DNA of 64,000 bases from Cladorrhinum sp. PSN259 (Eukaryota; Ascomycota; Sordariomycetes; Sordariales; Podosporaceae), in assembly GCA_033725935.1 (NCBI GenBank), contig MU867067.1:186001-250000 (forward strand), written 5' to 3'. The notes beneath the pieces are model-generated. The model saw only the letters and a program-made list of their open reading frames with translations, was not told where the DNA came from and did not search any database. How positions within the stretch are numbered: the stretch's first letter is position 1; each line of letters begins with the position of its first letter. Positions 34,667 through 44,282 of this stretch are shown here, piece after piece. A program made the position numbers and the translations under genes.

Positions 34667-35078
34667 GATGAATTATTTGATAGTTGAGTTGTGAATGCTA
34701 GCTGTTTTCGGTTTAATAATATTTCGAAGACAAGCGGTGGTCGAGACCTTTGTTCGATGAATGGATGGATTGGATGTAAAAGATGGATGGTCTCAGCGAA
34801 CCAGGTCGAAGCAACCAAATGGGCTATGGGCTGAAGGACGGACGTAAAATTATTTGAAGTGGGTCCATCTGAACAAGGCTTGGTGCTTGGCACGATTGCG
34901 TGTAGGTCTGTGGGGGAGCGCATCCACAAAAAAAAGGTTATCGATACGAACTTAAAGCTGTCGAATTACACCAGTTCCTCGTCAGTCGTTTTTCAACCCC
35001 ACCACCTCCCACAGATAATTACTGTCGACCTGCTCTGCTCTGCTCTGTGATCTACCACCCAGCATCAGAGCAGCAGCA
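34667..35078. promoter_or_regulatory. Bidirectional promoter region, RPB6 / TFIIIA
   Basis: Only 412 bp separate the two divergent start codons, so both promoters must lie or overlap here. It includes a TTCGATGAATGGATGGATTGG stretch (34753-34773) and CTCTGCTCTGCTCTG near the TFIIIA start (35032-35046). No operator can be named from sequence alone. Confidence 0.7.
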
Positions 35079-36617
35079 ATGAAGCGCAAAGCTGCCGACG
35101 AAGGCGGCCTCGCCGTCCGCTCCAAGCGCCCACAGGTCGACGTGGAAGCTGCTGCTCCTGAAGAACAAGATCAAGAAACAGCCAAGTCTGCCTCGATCTA
35201 CGACGACGACAGCTCTGATGCTTCCAATGCTACTCCCAAGGACACTCAAACACCTGCAGCCACTACAATCGGTTCCACTGCTGCATCCGCATCAAGCCGT
35301 CGAAACCGCCGATTTCCTTCAGACCTCAAAACGATCCAATGCACCCACCCAGGTTGTACCAAAACTTTCAATAGACCTGCCCGTCTCACTGCCCATCTCC
35401 GTAGCCATAGCAATGATCGGCAATTCCGCTGTCCATACCCCGACTGTGGTAAGGACTACCTGGAAGAGAAGCACTTGGCTCAGCACATCAAAGGATCCCA
35501 CACTCACGAGAAGGATCACGTCTGCCCGGAGTGTGGTAAGGCATTCATGACCGGCACTCGTCTACGTCGACATGGTGAAGTCCATAAAGGGGCCGAGAAG
35601 TATCGGTGCAGGGGCTACGACTGTAGCCTTAGCTTCCGTAAACACCAGACGCTACAACGACATATCCGAGAAGCCCATCTAGGTCTCAAACCATTCGTGT
35701 GTACTACGGACGGATGCACTTCTGAAGGCTTTGATTCTGCCGGTGCTTTAAGACGACACGTACAGCGTGATCATGGAACCATTCGGTTCTGGTGTGACGA
35801 GTGTCAAGATGAGGAAGGTAATAAAGCCGGGTTTACCACTCTTCTGATGCTTCAAACCCATGCGAGAGATCATGTGAGATGTGCTTTTTGTCCAGAGCGC
35901 GGTGTGTTTAGAGGACAGGCGGCCTATCACCACCATATGGATATTCATCACTCGGGTATTACGGTTGAGGAACGCAAGACTGTGGCTTGCAAGTGGGATG
36001 GATGTGACAAGATGTTTACCAGAGTATCCAATATGATGGTTCATTATAGGACGTCTCATGAGGGCAGGCGGTTCGTCTGTGGTCAGTTTGATACGTATAC
36101 TACCAAGGATATTTCGGATTGGAACTGGCAAGAGGAAGGTTGCGGGGATCAGTTTATAAGCCGGCTGAAGCTTGAGGAGCATGTACGATATGTACATCTA
36201 GGGAGGAAGAGGCCCGAGAGGTCATATCCGGTGCCATCTCGCACATCTGGTCTTGAGGTTGATGCGATGACGGCGGGATCAGGCGCCATGGAGTGCCCGG
36301 TGGGTTGCCAGGCAAAGTTCAAACGGCATGCGGATCTGCGCCGGCATATGAGGGATGAGCACCCTGACCAGTTCGTTCATCCGAGTCTGCCAAACCTGGT
36401 GGGAGAGGAACAGGTGTTCTATGAAGAGCAACCAGTCGAGGATCAATTGATGGCAGCGCTTCAGTATCCGGATCTTCAGGAGCCTGGTGAGGCATTTGAC
36501 TACCCGGAGGAGGTTCTACTTTCTAATGAGAATGACCACCTGCCGTCATGGATGAATGCGCAGCCTGAGATGGACCACCAGGTTCTGTACCCTGAACTCG
36601 AGGTGAACAACCAGTGA
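35079..36617 (+). CDS. pzf1: Transcription factor TFIIIA, C2H2 zinc-finger protein
   Basis: Single exon, 512 residues. After a basic/acidic N-terminus (KRKAADEGG, RSKRP) come nine near-contiguous C2H2 fingers starting at CTHPGCTKTFNRPARLTAHLRSH; finger 6 has a long loop (CDECQDEEGNKAGF) and finger 9 a much-expanded Cys-Cys spacing. A tenth finger (CPVGCQAKFKRHADLRRHMRDEH) follows a spacer of about 40 residues. Nine fingers plus a separated extra one is the arrangement I recall for fission-yeast TFIIIA. TFIIIA binds the internal control region of 5S rRNA genes and recruits TFIIIC. The acidic C-terminal tail is unassigned. Another multi-finger regulator is possible but less likely. Confidence 0.85.
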   Translation: MKRKAADEGGLAVRSKRPQVDVEAAAPEEQDQETAKSASIYDDDSSDASNATPKDTQTPAATTIGSTAASASSRRNRRFPSDLKTIQCTHPGCTKTFNRPARLTAHLRSHSNDRQFRCPYPDCGKDYLEEKHLAQHIKGSHTHEKDHVCPECGKAFMTGTRLRRHGEVHKGAEKYRCRGYDCSLSFRKHQTLQRHIREAHLGLKPFVCTTDGCTSEGFDSAGALRRHVQRDHGTIRFWCDECQDEEGNKAGFTTLLMLQTHARDHVRCAFCPERGVFRGQAAYHHHMDIHHSGITVEERKTVACKWDGCDKMFTRVSNMMVHYRTSHEGRRFVCGQFDTYTTKDISDWNWQEEGCGDQFISRLKLEEHVRYVHLGRKRPERSYPVPSRTSGLEVDAMTAGSGAMECPVGCQAKFKRHADLRRHMRDEHPDQFVHPSLPNLVGEEQVFYEEQPVEDQLMAALQYPDLQEPGEAFDYPEEVLLSNENDHLPSWMNAQPEMDHQVLYPELEVNNQ

Positions 36618-37436
36618 GATCAGGAGATGACAATGAAGCAGGAGCAGCAGGCGATCTGAGAATTATATCTGGTGGGTATAATGGATTTTGGAACATGGGT
36701 GTATAAGTAGAATTTGGGGCGTTAGGGTTATTATCACAAAAAAGGGGGATATCAAAAGCGCTTATACCATTTTTTTAAGTCAATCTTTTTTTTTTTTCTT
36801 CTGTTCTTCTTGTTGTGGAGAAGTAACGACCTTATGATATCTGTTATGGAGTTTGGGATGGGGAGATTTGGAAGGAAAACGAAAAGTATTCAAAAGGATG
36901 ATCTGGAAGTGTGTGTGGTGTCTAAGGTCAACAAAAAGTCAAGAGGATGGATGGCTAAGGGGAAAGGAACGATCTGGGGTTGTGGTACATGGTGAATGGT
37001 AGACATGGAGAGACCAGTGCTGCTTTTTGGCGTTTATCCAAAAAACGAAACGAATAGAGATAAAATAATTTTGATATATTTTTTGGGCCGTTGATTTCCT
37101 TTGAGTGAAAACCAACAGACATGGATTTTTTTTTAATTGGTCTTTTTTTCTTCTTTTTTTGGCGATTCTTTTTCTTTGAACGCAATGCAACTTTTGTAAA
37201 TTCAACGCCATGCCATCGTTTTGGCTGATCCAGAAGCGAGTACCACTCCTAGGCGTTGCAGATTTATCTTCTTCCTCATGCACCTGAACCTGCACCTGCA
37301 CCTGCACCTGCACCTGCACCTGCACCTGCACCTGCACCTGCACCTGCACCTGCACCTGCACCTGCACCTGCTCCTGCTCCTCTTCTTCGAACGAAATGAA
37401 GCTTTTTGCTGTAAAAAGCAACGCCATGCCATCATT
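36618..37436. other. Convergent intergenic region with duplicated sequence
   Basis: Carries the TFIIIA 3'UTR up to about 37150 and then the extra copy of the neighbouring acidic gene's 3' end. The minus-strand frame through the duplicate is open (37427-36939), but I regard this as a consequence of the duplication rather than a separate gene. Confidence 0.6.
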
Positions 37437-37535
37437 TCAACTAATCCAGAAGCGATCACCACGTCTAGGCGTCGCAGAGTTATCTTCTTCTTCCTCCTCC
37501 TGCACCTGCACCTGCTCCTGCTCCTCTTCTTCCGC
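37177..37535. repeat. Tandem duplication, two diverged copies about 216 bp apart
   Basis: Copy A (about 37177-37385) and copy B (about 37386-37535) share the order TTYGAACG, CAACGCCATGCCATC (37203 and 37419), ATCCAGAAGCGA, CTAGGCGT, a TTATCTTCTTC stretch, CACCTG units and CTCCTGCTCCTCTTCTTC. Copy B encodes the C-terminus and stop codon of the acidic protein; copy A lies beyond that stop and has lost it (TGA corresponds to CAA). Confidence 0.85.
37293..37370. repeat. CACCTG hexanucleotide array, 13 copies
   Basis: Thirteen perfect CACCTG units, preceded by one AACCTG and one more CACCTG. On the minus strand they would encode alternating Gln-Val. The sister copy at 37503-37514 has only two units, so copy A has expanded or copy B contracted. 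Confidence 0.95.
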
Positions 37536-38033
37536 TTGATATTCCTCTGCATATTCATCTGCATACTCCTCTGCATACTCCTCGGGCTGTTGTCCCTCCT
37601 CCCCCTCCTCCTCCTCCTCCAAAGGTTCTGCTATTCCTTGGTGCTCCTCTGCGTCATAAGGATACGTCTCCCCGGTTTCGCCTTGCTCTTCTGTAGTGCC
37701 GGGGCCAGATGGGAACAGCCCTGCCTCCTCGGGAGTCTCACCGGCGTAGGGGTCCTCCTCACGCTCACGCTCACGCTCACCCTCGGACCCGCGCTCGAAG
37801 AGGTCGGAGCGGGCAAAGGCTTGCGAGACCTGGCGGATCGCCTGCTGGGCGGCTTTTGCCTCCCAGCTGCCCGAGGGGACGGAGGGGTTGTGGTACTTGT
37901 ACACGTTTGAGTAGGGGTCTCTGTTTCTAGATGCAGAGGTGTGGGTGTGGCCGTGGGTGTGGCCGTGGGGTTGGGTCCGGGGGTTGGAAGAAGAAGAGGA
38001 GGAGGAAGGGCGGCGGTTGTGGGAGAAAGACAT
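37437..38033 (-). CDS. Acidic hypothetical protein with low-complexity tail
   Basis: Single exon of 198 residues if translation begins at MSFSHNRRPSSSSSSS; a TTG-to-stop frame extends upstream but has no better start. The N-terminus is a Ser run and His-Thr repeats (GHTHGHTHT). A conserved-looking core follows: DPYSNVYKYHNPSVPSGSWE and AKAAQQAIRQVSQAFARSDLFERG. The remainder is Glu/Gln/Tyr-rich (EEYAEEYADEYAEEY, EQEQVQVQ) and ends SATPRRGDRFWIS. I do not recognise the family; the core suggests a real fungal gene. Its last 30 codons lie in copy B of a tandem duplication. No signal peptide or membrane segment is visible. Confidence 0.65.
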   Translation of the reverse strand: MSFSHNRRPSSSSSSSNPRTQPHGHTHGHTHTSASRNRDPYSNVYKYHNPSVPSGSWEAKAAQQAIRQVSQAFARSDLFERGSEGEREREREEDPYAGETPEEAGLFPSGPGTTEEQGETGETYPYDAEEHQGIAEPLEEEEEGEEGQQPEEYAEEYADEYAEEYQAEEEEQEQVQVQEEEEEDNSATPRRGDRFWIS

Positions 38034-38842
38034 GATAATTTTTTGAGGGTTTGGTCGGTTGGTAAAGTGTGATATGAAAGTTTGGGCTTTGTAAAGTGTC
38101 AAAGTAGTCTGTTTTTGAGTTTTTGTTGTTGGGTTGAATTCCTGGTTTCCATGAGAAGGAATGAAGGGCCTGGTATTTATATTTGATCTGGGTCAGTCAG
38201 GAGGAGGTGAAGCGAGATCGCTGTGTTCTCTGTATAGTTACCCAAAAAGGGGATTCGACCCCTTTTCCCCAGTTCCACCCACCCGGTTGACTCCCTTCGG
38301 TGCCGAGTCCATGGTCCTCGAAAGATGCAAGGAACATTCATTGTACACCACCGACCGCGCAATCTTGAGGCAGTACGTGGCAGTATACTTCATATCTCCG
38401 AATTTTTTGGCTTCTAAAAGTACTGAGCCACAGGACGCCCATTGGACACAATAGAAGTGCACACACAAAACCGTTTTCGGAACTGCCCTGCCACGAAGGG
38501 CTCGGATGATGTCCCTGGGGATATGTGTACTGTGGCGTGGTGGTATGTATACAGGTCCAAGGTTGTCATACTGACAACAAAGATCCGGGGCATTCACATC
38601 GGATAGTTTAATTTGCCTCGTACTCTCGGTTCTATCGAGGACAGTGGAGTCATCTTCAACACGGCCGATTATCTGATTCATGTGCTGGGCCAATAAAGCA
38701 GCGACTGTTCAGCGATTTGCTGGCTGACCTATCACGAGTGAAACCCAAGTTAACTCGATCCGAGACGGTTGGGGGGCAACTCTGCATATCTTGTCTAACG
38801 TTAACCGCGCTATGCTCTAAAAAGCCCTTGAAATACAAACAT
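38034..38842. other. 0.8 kb intergenic region
   Basis: Promoter of the acidic hypothetical gene and 3'UTR of NPY1. Short open frames on both strands (38161-38454 plus, 38238-38693 minus) overlap and have no recognisable motifs. Confidence 0.55.
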
Positions 38843-40199
38843 CTACATCTTCGAAACAACCCACCACCCCTCAACAACAGAAGTGATCAGCTGGTTCGCA
38901 ATAGCCGTCTGCGGTGGCAACCGCAACGCACCCTCAACGTACCCGTCGGGGGCTGACTCCCCCAGATTACTCGTCCCCCTGACAAGTGCCTCCTTCACCT
39001 CGTCAAGAGGGAACCACTTAGCGTCCTCCAACTCGGCATCATGCCCGAGGAAGATCTTTTCGCCATCGCCAGGTAATGCCTGTCCAACAGCACCAATCAT
39101 CAAACTGGCAGGGAAGGGCCAGGGCTGTGAGCTGTGCAGAACGACACGTCCCACTTGGATACCGCTCTCCTCCCAGACTTCTCTGCGTACCGCTTCCTCG
39201 ATTGACTCACCTGGTTCTTGGAATCCGGCTAGAGTGCTGTACCAGTATTTTGGCCACCTTCGTTGTCTTCCGAGGAGTACTTTTGTTCCGTCGGCGCTCA
39301 CGATCGCCATGATCACCGTAGGATCCGTCCTGGGGAAGCTGTGGTTCGACACCGTTCCCCTCGTAGCGCATGGTTTTCTCTCTTTCACTTCACCACCGGC
39401 CTTGTCTGTTGGCGGACACACCCTCTTGGTGCCCGCGTTGAGCGAGAGCGTAGGTTGACCGCACTGAGCGCAAAAGGGGGTTCTCGCGTTCCAGTCGATG
39501 ATTGCTCTGGCGTATCCGTACATGGCGGCTATTATTTTAAACCCTATCATCAGCCTCATTCTCCTCAATCCACCTTACCGTACCCATGAAGATTCTAGAA
39601 ACAAAAAGAAACTTACCCTGCCCAGCGTGCAACCCCATATGTCTGCCCCCGCCTTCAAAAAGCTTGTACCCCTTTCCCTCCACGTTACTCAGCACCTCCT
39701 TGACCGCCTGCTCGTTCTTTTCTCCTCTAACCGTGGCGTCAACCGCAAAGAACGGCCGTCCGGTAAAATCTTTATACTTGAACACCTCCCCCCCCTCATT
39801 CTCTCCCGCCAGGGCACGCTTATCATCGATACCCAAAAACACGATTATCGGCTTCGCCTCCTCGGAATCAAACTCTGCGATCTGGTCCTCCTCGCTCTTG
39901 CCAAAGGGGTCATCCCCCGTGAGAGGTCTCACGTCCTCCCCGCTGGCAAAAGCTAGGCTTGCGGAATCATCGCCCTGTACCAGGGGGGCTAGGTTCTGCA
40001 GCAGCACGAATGCCGCAGAAGGGTGGGAGAAAGCTGCCGACAGGAATTCATGGTTTGTTCTGAGGAAGGAGAGGCGGTTGAGTGGGCTTCCGGAGAAGTA
40101 GTTTGCCGTTTCGCGGCCGAATTTCTGGGAGAGCAGGGAGGAGTCGGGCGGGAGGAGGGGGAGGGCAGGGGTTTTTGTTGTTGTTGGTGGTGGTGGCAT
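38843..40199 (-). CDS. npy1: NADH pyrophosphatase, NPY1/NUDT12 type, with PTS1
   Basis: Two exons, 40199-39617 and 39528-38843, phase 1, with an 88-nt intron (donor GTAAGT, acceptor AATAG), giving 422 residues from MPPPPTTTK. An alternative acceptor at GATAG would add five residues. The N-terminal NUDIX-like domain (to about 190) is followed by a zinc ribbon (CAQCG at 214-218, then Cys232) and the Nudix hydrolase domain with a complete box, GFQEPGESIEEAVRREVWEE..., at 296-318 and the SQPWPFPASLM signature of NADH diphosphatases. It cleaves NAD(P)H to NMNH and AMP. The protein ends SKM, a PTS1 variant, so peroxisomal location is expected. The frame stays open upstream to ATGs at 40322 and 40328. 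Confidence 0.94.
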
Positions 40200-41724
40200 T
40201 ATGAGCTTTGTAGTGGTGGTGTATGTAAGGGGTTTCTTATTTACAAAGGTGGGATTTAATCTTGGAGTAGTACAGAGCAGGAATCTGGATCGAAGACGAA
40301 AAGTAGTTCGTGATAGCACCATGAACATGTGGGGGGAGGAGCAGGAGGTTCTTTTTTTTTTAAAGGACGAATTTCTAGCTTGAACGGAGAGTGCGGGGGC
40401 GGGGCAACTTTTCGAGAGCAACACTGCGTAGCCGGAGCTCCATCCACGGGCATTCGTTTCGTTGAGTAATCCCCTATTGCTTATCAATCATCTAGTATTC
40501 GTCACGATGCGACTGACGGTTTTGCCCTCGGTGGAGGTATTCACTTGAAGATGTAGATGATCGGCTAGTGTAATTTGGGGTTTGGAAGACGTCATTGGGG
40601 TTTTGAGAAACACCACTCAGCTTTGTCCGGTTTTGTCGAGCAGGAAAGTAGTGCACCGATATATGCTCTGAAGAGTAATAATAGTATAAATGACTTTGAA
40701 TCAAATTGGGCGAATTGTCCCTTGCATAACCCTTACCCTCTCTTTCATGAAGTTCATTGGGCTGGGGTTATATTCAACACCAGAGCAGGCATCTCCAATT
40801 GACGGGGTCCAGCAGCTGCATAGATACCTCAAGAGCGTGGGTGACAGATGCACAATGCAAGAAAGGACCACAGCAGCATGTCGACATGCCATTGCAGACT
40901 AATCAACAGATCGTGGCAAGCCAAAACGCATCCTTGACAAGATCACTTGGAGGGGCAGCAGCAACACCTGGGGATACAAGATGCGACGCACAACCAAGAG
41001 AAAATTCAACAAGATCGAAAAACACAAATCACTCGCACGCGAAACATGATAAAAAAACAAAGCAGAATATCTAATGCATGAAAAAATGTCGGTGACACCC
41101 CACCGCGTTTGAGCCTTGGGAAAAAAAGAAGCCCAGTGCGATAATAAGTGACATCTTCAGTGTAGGGGGCCGGGAACGGAGGAAGACCCATAGAGAATAA
41201 GAGTATAACCCTCAGCAAGCCGCTATGCGGAGCCGCCTATGTATCAAGCAAGCTGCTCCCCAATCTTCATATGACGATGTAGAGAGGGGTTCAACTTGAA
41301 GATGTAGATGAGAAAAGAAAAAAGAAGAGGAAGAGAAGTTTTGGCTGGCTGGCTGAGAATTTATGGGCAAAGAAATTTTGGGAAATGTGGGGGCGTCCGG
41401 ATCTTTGGGGCCGGCTGCCGATTGGTGGGGTATGAGCTGCACCAGAACTTTGGAATGATGAAGGGTTGGGGTTTCTTGAGAGGAACCCCTGCCACTGGCC
41501 AGCGTGCCCAATCTGGCTGCTCAGTGCTGCAACAACAGCTATCAGTTTCTCGCGACATTCGACATTCCAAGCGCCATTGAGTGCGCAACAACTCACCGAT
41601 TTGAACAGTCGGATCGCCAATGGCAAGACCATACATTCCAACAGCTTCTCACTTGATCAAATAAACCCACGATTCGTCCTAGAACCGCCTAATCGAAACC
41701 ACGTCCCCCTATAAGCCACCAAAA
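40200..41724. promoter_or_regulatory. Divergent region between NPY1 and COG1
   Basis: About 1.5 kb between the two starts; it contains both promoters and the possible N-terminal extension of NPY1 (to 40328). No further gene is supported. Confidence 0.55.
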
Positions 41725-44169
41725 ATGTCAACAAACACCCCCCATCCCCTCCTCCCCCCAGGGACGACGGCCGCCGACATCTTCTCCTCGCCCAGCCTAA
41801 TCCAATTCCGAACCCTTCCCCAAATACGAGCCCTCCACAAATCCCTACACGCCCAAATAGACGACAAGGCCTCCCGCCTCCGAACACAGGTAGGCGAGTC
41901 ATACCGCGAGCTTTTAGGGACGGCAGATACCATCGTACAAATGAAAACAGACATGGAAGTTGTCCAACATACCCTAGGAGAAATGGGCGGCCGCTGCGGA
42001 AGAGGGATAGTAGGAGAAAAGGTCAGAGGACTGGAAAAGCTTACTGGGTTGAGTCAAGAACAAAAGGGGGAGGAAGGGAGGAGGCGGCTACTGGAGGCTG
42101 TCGGATTGGGGTTAGAGGGGGTCGTGAGGGGGTTGATGAAGCGGGATGGTAGTAGTAATAACAGTAAGGCGGAAGGGCCTGCGACGACGAGGGGGGATAG
42201 ATTGGTGTTGGCTGCTAGGCTGTATGTTTTGGGACGGTTGTTGGTTAAAAGTCTTGATGGGGGAATAAACGTGAAAGGAAAAAGAGGCTTGGAAGGAGGA
42301 GTGCATAGAGGGAGATTGATGCGGTGCGTGGATGCGGTTCTGAAGAGCGGGAGCGAGAAGGGTATGAAGCACGGTGATGTGCTCAAGGCTTTGAGCGCTT
42401 ATAGTTTGGTTACGGGGTCTGGGGCTAGGGATGTGCTGAGACATTTTTTGAGCGTTAGGGGAGAGGCGATTTCTTTGGCTTTGGAGGTTGATGAGGAGGG
42501 GGACAGAGTGAGGGATCCCAAGGATGTGGTTAAGGCTTTGGGATTGTATGCGAAGACTTTGCAGGATGTGCAGATCTTGGTTCCGCATAAGTTGACTGAA
42601 GCCTTGGTGGGGTTGAAGAAAGATAGGTTGTTGGAGCATGAGGGGTTGAACAAGATGGAAGGGTTGAGGTTGGATGTTTACAAGAGGTGGTGTGGGGATG
42701 AGATTCAGTTTTATACCCCATTTATTCGACATGATGATTTGGATGGGAAGCAAGCGAGGGAGATGCTTACGAGCTGGGCGGACAAGGGCGGTGAAGTTCT
42801 ACTGGAAGGAACGGAAAAGACTTTGGAGGACATGACTGAGTTCAAGGCTATTGTTGAGCTGCGCACGAGTATGTTACAACTGTGGATCTCCGAAGGTGGC
42901 AAGGCTCGTGGCTTTGATCCCTCGGTTATTCTCAATCGAATTCGGGAGTCCATCAACAAGCACATGCTGAGGGTTCTTGAGGTGAAGGTAGCCAAGCTTC
43001 GACTGGTTGGGTCTGAAGTTTCAGCAGCCGTGGAAGCTTGGCGGGAGGGTACCACGGACAAGCATGAGAGCCTTTGGGATTTAGATTCGTTCGACACGGA
43101 TCTGTCAAACGGCGCCGCTCAGTTTACTCAGGACGTTGTTGCCCGATTATATGGGAGGAACGATGCCGTGTCCAGGGCGGTGACAAGCTACAAGTCGTGG
43201 TTTCGCGTTATTGACGATGTCGGGACTGTGGTGGATCAGCTGAAGAAGCAACGGTGGGACAATGATATCGACGAGATTGAGGACGAGGAGACTATCGAGG
43301 AGCGTCAAAAGCTCCTTGCCAAGGACGACCCTCAAGCGCTGAGTGATCATCTAAACAGCTCTCTTATTGAAGCATTCAAGAAGCTCAACGAGCACCTCTC
43401 GGCCATCTGGGAGGAACGAAAAGACGGGCCAAACAAGGGTGCCATGGCAATGTACCTTTTGCGTCTGCTGAGAGATATTCGTTCCCGACTTCCAGATATT
43501 CAGGCGGCCAAGTCCTTTGGGCTGAGTGATGTGCCTTCTCTACACAAGGCTTTGGCATCGACGGTGGTAATCTCTCCTCTCGATGAGTTTGCCACGGTGG
43601 CTCTCGTACGCAAGACTGTTGTTGGCAGAGGCCTCTGGGAAGGTGAGCCGGAGTTGCCGGTCACACCGTCACCGGGTGCTTTCAAGTTCGTGCGGAATCT
43701 TACGGCAGCCATGGGTGACGCCGGAGGTGATCTTTGGAGTCCTGTCGCTGTCAAAGCGCTCAAGGAGTGTCTCTGCGAGCAGCTGGGCGAGGTATGGTTG
43801 GAGGCTATCAATAAACTAACCGAAGCGAAGCCTGTTGTTGAGAAAAAGGCTGAGAAAGAAGAGGAAGATAAAGAAACTGCGGAAGGTGAAGCTGAAAAAG
43901 AAGACACGCCCGAGAAGGAAGAAGCCGAAGCCGAAGCACCAACAACTGAGGATCACAAAGACCTCTTCATTCAGTGGTTGCTCGATGTTTACTACCTCGA
44001 AGCATTCCTCGGATCACAGTCATCGAAAAACGAGGACCAGCTCAAAAAACTAGGGGAAACAATACTCGAAAAGACGGGTCTGGATAGTACCACAGCCAAA
44101 CAGCGACTAAGCAAAGCCGCACAAGAATACTTTAAAAGAACAAGCCTTCTATTTGGTTTGCTAGCATAA
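41725..44169 (+). CDS. cog1: Conserved oligomeric Golgi complex subunit 1 (COG1)
   Basis: Single exon, 814 residues. The N-terminal Vps51-like helical segment (LIQFRTLPQIRALHKSLHAQ, then a DDKASRLRTQVGESYRELLG stretch and ADTIVQMKTDM) is the recognisable part of COG1; the rest is predicted to be helical with an acidic Glu/Lys insert near 700-735 (EKEEEDKETAEGEAEKEDTPEKEE). COG1 belongs to lobe A of the COG tether, which captures retrograde vesicles at the Golgi and is needed for normal glycosylation. A run of rare-looking GGG/GAG codons in the first third (42050-42450) gives that part a different composition from the remainder. The stop lies 113 bp from the convergent enoyl-CoA isomerase gene. 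Confidence 0.88.
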   Translation: MSTNTPHPLLPPGTTAADIFSSPSLIQFRTLPQIRALHKSLHAQIDDKASRLRTQVGESYRELLGTADTIVQMKTDMEVVQHTLGEMGGRCGRGIVGEKVRGLEKLTGLSQEQKGEEGRRRLLEAVGLGLEGVVRGLMKRDGSSNNSKAEGPATTRGDRLVLAARLYVLGRLLVKSLDGGINVKGKRGLEGGVHRGRLMRCVDAVLKSGSEKGMKHGDVLKALSAYSLVTGSGARDVLRHFLSVRGEAISLALEVDEEGDRVRDPKDVVKALGLYAKTLQDVQILVPHKLTEALVGLKKDRLLEHEGLNKMEGLRLDVYKRWCGDEIQFYTPFIRHDDLDGKQAREMLTSWADKGGEVLLEGTEKTLEDMTEFKAIVELRTSMLQLWISEGGKARGFDPSVILNRIRESINKHMLRVLEVKVAKLRLVGSEVSAAVEAWREGTTDKHESLWDLDSFDTDLSNGAAQFTQDVVARLYGRNDAVSRAVTSYKSWFRVIDDVGTVVDQLKKQRWDNDIDEIEDEETIEERQKLLAKDDPQALSDHLNSSLIEAFKKLNEHLSAIWEERKDGPNKGAMAMYLLRLLRDIRSRLPDIQAAKSFGLSDVPSLHKALASTVVISPLDEFATVALVRKTVVGRGLWEGEPELPVTPSPGAFKFVRNLTAAMGDAGGDLWSPVAVKALKECLCEQLGEVWLEAINKLTEAKPVVEKKAEKEEEDKETAEGEAEKEDTPEKEEAEAEAPTTEDHKDLFIQWLLDVYYLEAFLGSQSSKNEDQLKKLGETILEKTGLDSTTAKQRLSKAAQEYFKRTSLLFGLLA

Positions 44170-44282
44170 ACACATAACGCCTATATACCTTTCAAATAAT
44201 ATAGAGGAAATGAAGTCCCCAGTATAATAATTCATAATTTCTTTCCCCCTTCCAAACATAAAAAAAAACTCAAAAAAAAAAC

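Noticed and set aside
34081..34668. A 195-codon plus-strand frame across RPB6
   Set aside because: RPB6 exons on the minus strand match the family throughout and explain this sequence, including the introns.
37293..37370. A CRISPR-like or recombination array
   Set aside because: The units are 6 bp with no spacers: a simple hexanucleotide microsatellite.
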